From Eremomyces bilateralis CBS 781.70 (Eukaryota > Ascomycota > Dothideomycetes > Eremomycetales > Eremomycetaceae), in assembly GCF_010015585.1 (NCBI RefSeq), contig NW_022985068.1:1815911-1879910 (forward strand): a stretch of 64,000 bases of DNA, in the 5' to 3' direction. Below the pieces are notes generated by a model. The model did not search any database and was not told the origin of the DNA. It saw only the letters and a list, made by a program, of their open reading frames with translations. This document shows positions 56,789-64,000 of the stretch, in pieces. Position numbers and translations under genes: made by a program. Position 1 is the stretch's first letter, and the number at the start of each line of letters is the position of its first letter.

Positions 56789-57940
56789 ATGGCCGAAACT
56801 CAGACTCAGTCCGTCCAGGACGTCCCCGAACTCTCGTCTCAATTCGGCAGATTGAGCACTGATGAGGGCGGTGAACCCGTCATCCCGCGCACCGAAGAAG
56901 AATATGCGCAGACCCAGTTGACCCTCCGCGCCATCGTCTCCTCCAAGGAGGCAGGTGTGATCATCGGCAAGGCTGGAAAGAACGTTGCCGATCTCCGCGA
57001 CGAGACCGGAGTGCGTGCTGGTGTGAGCAAAGTCGTTCCAGGCATCCATGACCGCGTCCTCACGGTCTCGGGCTCCCTGGCCGGGATTGCGAAGGCATAT
57101 CAAATTGTCTCCAGGGGCCTGCTTGACGGTGCTCCACAAATGGGCATGGGTGGACTGCTCAACACGAATGGCACTCATCGTACGTCCTATCGCCAACCAC
57201 TGCAACTGGAATGTAACCATGACTAATCCCTCTGTGTAGCTGTCCGCCTTCTTATCTCGCACAACCAGATGGGGACCATCATCGGCCGCCAAGGCCTCAA
57301 GATCAAACAGATTCAGGACATGTCCGGAGTCCGCATGGTCGCGCAGAAGGAGATGCTCCCACAATCCACCGAACGAATCGTCGAGGTTCAAGGAACGCCC
57401 GATAGCATCGAAAAGGCAGTGTGGGAAATCGGCAAGTGTTTGATCGATGATGTCGAGCGTGGATATGGCACCGTGTTGTACAACCCCACTCTTCGCGTCC
57501 AAGGGGGCACTGGCCCACTTAGCAACGGCTTGGGTGGTGCAACTGGTGGACGTTCCTTCAACCGCACTGGAAATGGTGCGGACTTCACCAACGAGGCACC
57601 GGCTTATCCCCGCCGCAGCCAGGATGCCTCCTCTCGTCCTCCCCCTCCCACCATGACCGAAGATGGAGAAGAGATCCAGACTCAGAACATCAGCATTCCT
57701 TCCGACATGGTTGGCTGCATCATTGGACGAGGTGGCAGCAAGATCAGCGAGATCCGCAAGAGCTCGGGTGCGCGCATCTCCATTGCCAAGGCTCCGCATG
57801 ATGACTCAGGCGAGCGCATGTTCACCATCACTGGAAGCGCTGCGAGCAACGAGAAAGCCCTCTACCTTCTCTATGAGAACCTCGAAGCCGAGAAACAGCG
57901 CCGACAGCAGGGAGGAGACGAAGTTCCAGCTCGCTCGTAA
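56789..57940 (+). CDS. Triple KH-domain RNA-binding protein (PCBP/Rnc1-like)
   Basis: Exons 56789-57179 and 57240-57940 (60 bp intron) encode 363 residues. There are three KH domains with intact GxxG loops: KH1 near residue 48 (SSKEAGVIIGKAGKNVADLR), KH2 near residue 135 (HNQMGTIIGRQGLKIKQIQD, assembled across the intron) and KH3 near residue 285 (PSDMVGCIIGRGGSKISEIR). A Gly/Asn-rich linker lies between KH2 and KH3, and the tail is KQRRQQGGDEVPARS. This layout matches poly(C)-binding proteins, yeast Pbp2/Hek2 and fission yeast Rnc1, which bind and stabilise or localise mRNAs. The long pyrimidine-rich leader may be a regulatory target or just a strong promoter. Confidence 0.95.
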
Positions 57941-58994
57941 GCGGACGAGACATCTTCCCCACCGGAAACTTCGCGGCTCATTCACCGTTCATCAAAACCG
58001 CTCTACAAACTCGTTCCTCAAAATATCTTTGCTCATCCTTCACTACCACTGTCCTTACTCTTCGAAATCATCCACCGTTCACTCCATTACCACCCTTCCC
58101 CCTCGTCTTTCTCGATTCTTCGACACCCATTGCCCAAACTGCTCCCGATTCGATTTCTAGCCGTGTCACTTTCATGACATGTTATGTTCTATTTTACGGA
58201 GATGAATTGCCATCACGGCGGGATTTATTTCATCAGGAAGGAGCTCGGCACGGTTACGAGTTCATGACCAATGGTTCCGATATCCACGATCCTACCGCGT
58301 CATTGGTTTCCACTAGTTCTTCACTTCGCCTGTCGAGGGGGTTCTCAGGAGTCGGATCCTGCAGATTCCTCGTCTGAATCGACAGAGGTCCCGTATTACG
58401 AACCGACATATCTCACCTCAACGGCCTTCTTCTCGCGACAATTCCCCACAGGATCGCCTCACTCCTCGACCCGCTCATTCTGTCCGTCCTCTTCATCTCC
58501 GATTGCCCCTAAGCCCTTCTCCTGCGATCCTTTCGAACCCTTCTACTTTTACGCGTCCCGTCTCGAGTGCCGTGTTCACTCTGATTCTACTATTTCCTCT
58601 GGCTCGGTTCTTTATAGAGACGTGGCTTACCGGCAAGCGCAACAACAATCCCCCCTCGATATGCCTCTCATGTCCCTCGCTCGCTCGGATTGAGGGGAAA
58701 CAGGTTTAGCTGGACATTTTCTACGGCGGACGGGATGTTTTACGGGTGTCAGAGTCGAAAGTGGGAAAGACGAACGTCATGGTCATCAGCTGGGTTGCGC
58801 CATGGAGGAGGTATGGCAACCTGCCACAGAACCTTACCACGGGTCAAGATGCGAAGTTGGGCATGGCTAGTAGCTGCGAGGAAAATATAAGTAATCAGTC
58901 CGAAAATCAAATGTTCTTCCAAACTGGATGAAGGGTCTTGTTTCCATGAATTAAATTGTATTGGTGCTAGAACGTGACTCCAACATGTAACGCT
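57941..58994. other. Intergenic between convergent genes, no gene seen
   Basis: Likely long 3' UTR of the KH-protein gene (C/T-rich to about 58160), then sequence without recognisable features. Confidence 0.5.
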
Positions 58995-61309
58995 TCAGAG
59001 CCTCACTCGTCCTTCCAATCCCCCACCACTCCCACCAAACCATCTCGTCAACCCACTCAACGGTCCATCCCCTTCCTCTCTCGCCTCCTCCCTCCCTTCC
59101 TCCCCTCCACCCAACCACCCCGGTCTCTCCCACGCACCCGTCCGCGACCCACCTCTCTCCCCTGCCCCCGCCGACGACCCCTCCGGGCCCATCCACGCCG
59201 GCCGATCCATCGTCTCAAACGTATTCTTCACCCGATGTGTGAAATCCCCCCACCATCCCCCGAACCCCTCATCATCGCCGCTGACGTCGCCCACCGTCGC
59301 GAAATCGCGGCGTGCGGGGCGTCCGGCTTCTCGCGCGATCCGCGCGGCGCGGACGGGGTTGGGGGGTGGCGAGGCGGTGCGGCCGGAGCGGGGGGTGGGG
59401 GTGGAGCCCCGGGTTACGCGCGCCACGGCGGCGTCGTCGTCTCGCGAGTCTTGGTGCCGGGGGGTCCCGGCGGTGCCGACGGGTCGGCTGGTTCCAGTTG
59501 CATTACTGGCGGTCGCACCGCCTTCGCCGTCCGTCATGCCGAGACCACCGGTGCCGACTTCCCGCTCCAAGAGAGCCTTGCCCTCCCTCCATCGCTGGGT
59601 GTCCGCCACATCTCGCTCTCGTCTTCCCTGGTCGCCGAGCAAGCCGACGCCTTCCTCCTCTTCGCCCACCATCATCGGGCCGCTGAACCACCCGCCCACG
59701 CGTCCGTAGACGCCGAGGAGGGCGGCGAGGGCGGCCAGGGTGACGATGATGGCGGGGGCGAAGCGCGCGAACCCGGCGCCGAGCGGGGTGAGGTCGACCT
59801 GGACGCCGAGGAAGCGGTAGAAGATGGTGGAGTGGTATATGGGACGGGGGAGGGTGGAAGAGACGTTGAGGGCGAGGGGGAGGGCGAGGCGGGCGATGAG
59901 GGAGGAGAACCAGGCGGCGGGTTCAAGGGGGGTGGCGCGCGGGGTGAGAGTGCGGGCACGCCAGAAGGAGAGGGGGAGGCGGGGGAGGGGGTAGAGGGTG
60001 GTGAGGGCGAGGTGGAAGAGGTAGAGGGGGAGGAGGATGGGGAAGGTGGGGAGGGGAGTAGGGTGTTTGGAGAAGGGGTTGGAGAAGGTCGTGAGGGTCA
60101 GGGGAGTGATGGAGGGGTTGAAGGGGGCGAGGATGACGGAGGAAAATAGGAGCAGAGAGAGGAGAGAGAGGACGGCGGAGAGAAGGTAGAGCGTGATGGG
60201 TTGGACTCGGTAATACCAGACATGCCGCGTGTATGGGGTGTGAATCCGAAATGGTAGGACGGCGGGATCAGTGCCGGATACGAATGTTAGCTTCCGATTC
60301 GCCGCTGAATCAACGATCGCCTTAGCGCGGGAAGCGTTCTTCATCAATCGGTTCCACTCGACGGTATACCGAGCCTTCTTGTTCCTCGAATGCTGTAGCT
60401 TCCTTGTCAAATCGGCAAGATATCTCGCAGTGATCACATTCGGAACCCCGCCAGCGGTCCTAGACACAGGCACCCGGATGACAGGTAAAGTCCGCGACTC
60501 GGGAAGCGCGCATAGCTCGGCGAGTTCGTCGATCCACTCCTGGAACTCCCGCGCACTCCCCGTCTTGCGCTGTTTCAGCTGCGCGACTTGGTTCTCCCGC
60601 TCTGCGAGTTCGTCGATCGCGTCCATGAGGTTATCGTGGATGTTCGGCGCGCTAGACTGGAGTCGACGAAGCCGATGCGCGATGGATGCGTTTTGGAATA
60701 TGTGCCGGGGTAGGGCGACCAGTCCATGGCCCATCAAATATGTTGCGATTAACAGACCCCAGGAGTATGCGAGGGCCATGACCAGGGCCTTCAGGCTCGC
60801 GAATCGGAAGCCAGCGCTGAGGAAGAAATACACTCCGGCTAGTATTGCGGTTGTAAGGACGATCAGTTGGTATCGCACATTCGCCCGCAGCGAGTACAGG
60901 AGTCGGTCTTTCGGTTCGCGGTAGCCTGAGTCGACATATTCGCCGAGAACTGGGAGGATTACCCTGGATTCGTAGTTAGCAACAGCGCCTCTGCTACCGA
61001 CCGGAGGACTAACCAGGTAAGGGAGAATGTCAGCCAGTAGCATATCCTCCAGAAGACAAGCAGCGCCCGCTCCGATAACCAGATTCCATGTTGCTCCCGC
61101 TCCGCATTGCGGGCGGCTGCAGATGAAATATCGATCGGCACCAGGACAATCGCGGTGGCGGGAAGGGCGATGGCGAGGAACACCGGCACCAGAACATAGG
61201 CAGGAGTCGACCGCAGTGGAAGATAGTGTCGTAGAAGTAGGAGGACACAGACCGATATGAAGAGGAACGCAAGGACGAAGAAGATGTCTGAGACGGCTGC
61301 GCTCGCCAT
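58995..61309 (-). CDS. LMBR1-family multi-pass membrane protein
   Basis: Exons 61309-61014 and 60963-58995 (50 bp intron inside the Trp codon of LTWVILPVLGEYVDSG) encode 754 residues. The first hydrophobic helices are VSDIFFVLAFLFISVCVLLL and VLVPVFLAIALPATAIVLVP. VILPVLGEYVDSGYREPKDRL and LRANVRYQLIVLTTAILAGVY follow, both characteristic of the LMBR1/LMBRD2 family. Then come YLMGHGLVALPRHIF and a cytoplasmic coiled coil (ENQVAQLKQRK), then more membrane helices. The last 200 residues are Gly/Arg/Thr-rich and disordered. The domain DNA is extremely GC-rich (59200-60100), which creates a long false frame on the plus strand. Fungal LMBR1 proteins are of unknown function; animal LMBRD2 is linked to GPCR signalling. 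Confidence 0.9.
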
Positions 61310-61905
61310 GGTTGAATGGTCGGGGATGGTCGTTATTGGTGGCTTCGAAAGTATGAGCGTGCCATAGCCTCTATACCGGTATCTGAGGAATGGATGGGAG
61401 AGAAGATGTCTCGTCTACACTCTACGGTATCACAGATCGGAGGACAGAAGGCTAATAATGGTCGCCAGGGACATGATGATGAACAACGGACGGAGAGTTG
61501 GGACTGGACATGTTAAGGCGACAAGGCGACAAGGCGACAAGTCATTGGATGTCAGTGGCGACTCTCGGCTCAAATTCGGGAAAGTGGTAGCGCACCATTG
61601 CATCATCGTTGGTCCCCCCTTCCTCGTGTTTCTGTGTGACTGCCGTTTGTGAGGAGTTCGGAGCTGCTTGCTCATCATCAAACCTTTAGATTCTTCTGGG
61701 CTGGCGGGATCCGAATTATCATCTAAATTGTCATCATTACTTCGCACGCAATATCTGACGTTATTAGTTCCTTCCATCCACACATATATAATTGCCTGAG
61801 ACCATCTCTTAGACCTTCTCCTTGTCAATTATCAGACTACCACACCAGTTGCCCAACATTTACTTCCTACGCCAATTCTTCCACCGCGCCGCTAGCCCAA
61901 CCACC
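61310..61905. other. Divergent intergenic region of LMBR1 and glutaredoxin genes
   Basis: No gene. It contains three tandem copies of an 8 bp unit (AAGGCGAC) near 61515-61541 and a TATA box at 61785. Confidence 0.5.
61785..61791 (+). promoter_or_regulatory. TATA box of the glutaredoxin gene
   Basis: TATATAA lies about 115 bases before the ATG at 61906. Sequence match only. Confidence 0.45.
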
Positions 61906-62346
61906 ATGTCTGCCGCAAAGACCAAAGTTCAGGGCATCGTTGACGAGAACCCAGTCGGTCAGTATCATCTTCCTCACGAGCATCCCTCTATTCCTTACTC
62001 AGTGCTGACATTCACTGCAGCGGTGTTCAGCAAGTCATACTGCCCATTCTGCAAGGCTACCAAGGCTCTGCTGAGTGAGCTCGGTGCCAAATACTACGCC
62101 ATCGAACTCGATCAAGTCGGTATGTGGATTGCCCTTTCCTTTCGAATTCACCTCGCCTCAGCCATCTAACGTTCGGCGTCGTGTGCAGATGATGGAGCTG
62201 CCATCCAGGATGCTCTTGCCAACTTAACCGGACAGCGGACCGTCCCGAACGTCTTCATCGGGCAGCAACATATTGGAGGGAACTCGGACGTGCAAGCTAA
62301 GAAGAGCGAGCTTCCGACCCTCCTAAAGGAAGCTGGAGCTGTATGA
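61906..62346 (+). CDS. Dithiol glutaredoxin
   Basis: Exons 61906-61957, 62021-62119 and 62189-62346 (introns 63 and 69 bp) encode 102 residues. The active site is SKSYCPFCKATK at about residue 23-34, a class I CPxC motif with Phe where yeast Grx1/2 has Tyr. TVPNVFIGQQHIGGNSDVQA holds the conserved cis-Pro (TVP) and the glutathione-binding GG. It reduces disulfides and glutathione-mixed disulfides using GSH. No targeting peptide is evident with ATG 61906. The first intron is 63 bases, a multiple of three with no stop, so retention would add 21 residues just before the active-site strand. The frame is also open upstream of the ATG, but MSAAKTKVQGIVDENP is the natural start. Confidence 0.95.
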
Positions 62347-62634
62347 TCGATACCCGGAGACAACTACAATGAAATGTGAATATTTACTGAAGACGAAATA
62401 AGAATTTCCTTGGCTTTCATTTCCTCTCGTCGTGTCGGCTCATATTATGTGATATGTCCATTAATTTGTTCAAGTCCAACCATAAATATACGAATGCCTA
62501 CTATCAAAACGTAACGCCAGTCGCCCATGTCTTCTATCCCTTCACAAAGCCTCTACCCGAACGCCCTGTATCGTTCATCACATTTCGTCACCCTTTATTG
62601 AGCCATCTTTAGATCCCAAGCGCATTCCCCTTCT

Positions 62635-64000
62635 TCACACCATCAGTCTGAACTCGGTGACATTTTGCTTCCAGATCGGTGGCACCTGTGGCAGGAACAC
62701 CCAGCCTAGCACTCCCCCAACGCAACTGAGATCCCAACACCCGCCTGTTTCCTGCTCAATTGGAATCCACTCCCGAACGAACCCGGCCGGCAACAATTCC
62801 GGCGCCCGGTTGATCAGTTCCCACGTCTTGGCCTCGTCGAGATTCTGCAACAAGACCTTAATGTTTACCGAGATGAGGAATATCAAGATCATCCACAACC
62901 ATGGGGTACCAAAGCACCATGGCATCTTGGTCAAAGGATCAACGGAATCGGACCGTCGTACCAACGCTCGATTTTTGGACCGCTTACGACTGACGTCCCT
63001 TTTCGGAGGTGGCTGAGTGGATGTCGACGCATTGGCCGTGGCACAACGGAGACGATCAGGCGAATTGGGCGGAATCGTGAGATTATCCTGGGGTGTTGGA
63101 GGAAATAGTAAATCATTGTGGGACTGGAGCAAGCCATCGTCCGAGTCCGAGTCCTGACTGGACACGTTTCGTCTATTAGGTTGTTTCATCCTCTTCAACC
63201 TTCGAGCCTTCTCGCGCGCGCGTTGGAGTTTTCGCCCTGAACTCCATTCCATTTCCTCGTAGTTCCACGCCTCTTTCCTCGCCACCTGTTCCCTCGCCTC
63301 CGGGTCGCAGCTCTCGGGCCTTAGAATACTAAACGTTTGCCGCGTATCCTTAACCCTCACCTCCTCTTTCTCCTTATCTAGCGTGGCATTCTTATTGAGC
63401 CGATAATATCGGTTGGGCGACCACCCTGACCCTAAAAGCGAGGGAGTATTGATGAATTGCCTGGAGGTCTCTCCGCTCGTGGGGGGATGGGGTTCTTTTC
63501 CGCTCGCCGAGAGAGGTGGAGGTAGTGGGGCTGGCTCTTCACCCTCGGCCTCCTCATCTAGCCTAGTGACATTCCTGAGCGGAGAACGTCCGTGGGGCGT
63601 CCACTTGGGCTCTTTATACGAGCTACGGGCGGTGGGCTTCTCGAAAACCACTCTGCCGGTGGGGGGAGGGGGCGGGACTGGCACTTCAGCCGCTACCACC
63701 TCCGCTGGCATGGTGATGTTCCCGAGCGGGGAAGGTGCGTGGAGCGGCCGCTCGGGCTCTGGACGCGAGGGAGTGAAGTGGAATTTCCTGGGGGTATTTC
63801 CGCTCGCGGGGGGAGGCGAGGGAGGAGGCAGGACTGGATCTTCAGCCTCTACCTTCCCATCTGGCTCGGTGGCATCCTTAGGCGGAGAAGATCTTCGGGG
63901 CGACCGCTCGAGTTCTAAACGCGAGACACGAATAGTGGATCGCTCGAGGCCGCTTCTACTTGTAGGGTTAGGGACAGAGCCTTCACCCTCCTCATCTGGC
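62635..64000 (-). CDS. Unidentified tail-anchored protein with N-terminal-side repeats (partial)
   Basis: The frame is open from the right edge to the TGA at 62635, so at least 454 residues are visible and the start lies outside. The visible N-terminal part is built from about three degenerate 45-52 residue repeats. Each holds an acidic stretch, a Pro run (VPVPPPPPTGR; PAPLPPPLSASGK; PVLPPPSPPPASGN), and a basic RSPLRNV- or WSPNRYY-like box. NTPSLLGSGWSPNRYYRLNK ends the array. A basic helical segment (SSGRKLQRAREKARRLKRM) follows, then a Ser/Pro-rich part. One membrane span lies near the C-terminus (CFGTPWLWMILIFLISVNIK), with a 65-residue tail rich in Trp/Cys. The layout could suit a nuclear-envelope or ER protein, but I do not recognise the family. 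Confidence 0.7.
   Translation of the reverse strand, partial: PDEEGEGSVPNPTSRSGLERSTIRVSRLELERSPRRSSPPKDATEPDGKVEAEDPVLPPPSPPPASGNTPRKFHFTPSRPEPERPLHAPSPLGNITMPAEVVAAEVPVPPPPPTGRVVFEKPTARSSYKEPKWTPHGRSPLRNVTRLDEEAEGEEPAPLPPPLSASGKEPHPPTSGETSRQFINTPSLLGSGWSPNRYYRLNKNATLDKEKEEVRVKDTRQTFSILRPESCDPEAREQVARKEAWNYEEMEWSSGRKLQRAREKARRLKRMKQPNRRNVSSQDSDSDDGLLQSHNDLLFPPTPQDNLTIPPNSPDRLRCATANASTSTQPPPKRDVSRKRSKNRALVRRSDSVDPLTKMPWCFGTPWLWMILIFLISVNIKVLLQNLDEAKTWELINRAPELLPAGFVREWIPIEQETGGCWDLSCVGGVLGWVFLPQVPPIWKQNVTEFRLMV
63421..64000 (-). repeat. Degenerate tandem repeats of about 135-156 bp, in frame
   Basis: Matching blocks begin at about 63553, 63700, 63856 and 63991, spaced 147, 156 and 135 bases, all multiples of three. 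Each has a CTCATCTGGC-like start, a GAGCGG-AGAA block and a GGGCTCT-CGAG block. The array continues past the window edge. Confidence 0.7.

Noticed and set aside
58974-60149. 391-residue open frame on the plus strand, Gly/Glu-rich
   Set aside because: It is antisense to the LMBR1 protein. The frame is open only because the DNA is very GC-rich, and it has no domain.

Overview
The window is nuclear DNA from a filamentous ascomycete (Pezizomycotina), probably Eurotiomycetes or a related class. The genes are dense and lie on both strands. Introns are 44-250 bp (mostly 48-65), with GT..AG ends and CTAAC/CTGAC-like branch sites. There are no operons or Shine-Dalgarno sites. The gene set is fungal: Rqc2/Tae2, myosin II, Med4, NCS-1, LSM12, Yippee and a Red1-type zf-C3H1 protein. 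I saw no rRNA, tRNA or CRISPR. Exon boundaries below were set by hand from reading-frame continuity, splice sites and remembered family patterns.

Layout. 1-241: last exon of an unidentified gene. 1.8-3.1 kb: broken M4 (thermolysin-type) peptidase gene. 3.6-4.4 kb: FSH1-type serine hydrolase. 6.1-7.6 kb: protein with a STAND-like helical N-terminus, seven 17-residue repeats and a Gly-X-X tail. 9.2-10.1 kb: secreted protein. 10.2-13.7 kb: Rqc2/Tae2. 14.3-18.7 kb: likely UDP-L-rhamnose cluster (3,5-epimerase/4-reductase, nucleotide-sugar transporter, UDP-glucose 4,6-dehydratase). The transporter and the dehydratase both carry apparent lesions. 19.0-19.9 kb: LSM12. 20.8-21.8 kb: NCS-1. 22.8-23.5 kb: membrane-anchored CBM14 (chitin-binding type-2) protein. 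23.9-24.1 kb: a MITE-like element. 24.5-25.3 kb: Med4. 25.5-27.4 kb: LRR-like protein. 27.9-28.2 kb: small unidentified protein. 28.8-36.2 kb: myosin II heavy chain. 36.9-42.2 kb: Red1/ZFC3H1-like protein.

42.9-47.2 kb: a Gfo/Idh/MocA oxidoreductase and a DHDPS-superfamily aldolase, divergently transcribed and possibly a sugar-acid catabolic pair. 47.5-49.9 kb: TPR-DnaJ co-chaperone. 51.8-52.2 kb: Yippee. 53.6-54.9 kb: zinc alcohol dehydrogenase with six exons. 56.8-57.9 kb: triple-KH RNA-binding protein. 59.0-61.3 kb: LMBR1-family membrane protein. 61.9-62.3 kb: dithiol glutaredoxin. 62.6-64.0 kb: 3' part of an unidentified tail-anchored protein whose upstream part is a degenerate tandem repeat.

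Most genes are housekeeping. The accessory interest lies in 1.8-24 kb (broken bacterial-type protease, STAND-like repeat protein, rhamnose cluster with decay, CBM14 protein, MITE) and in the 43-47 kb metabolic pair.
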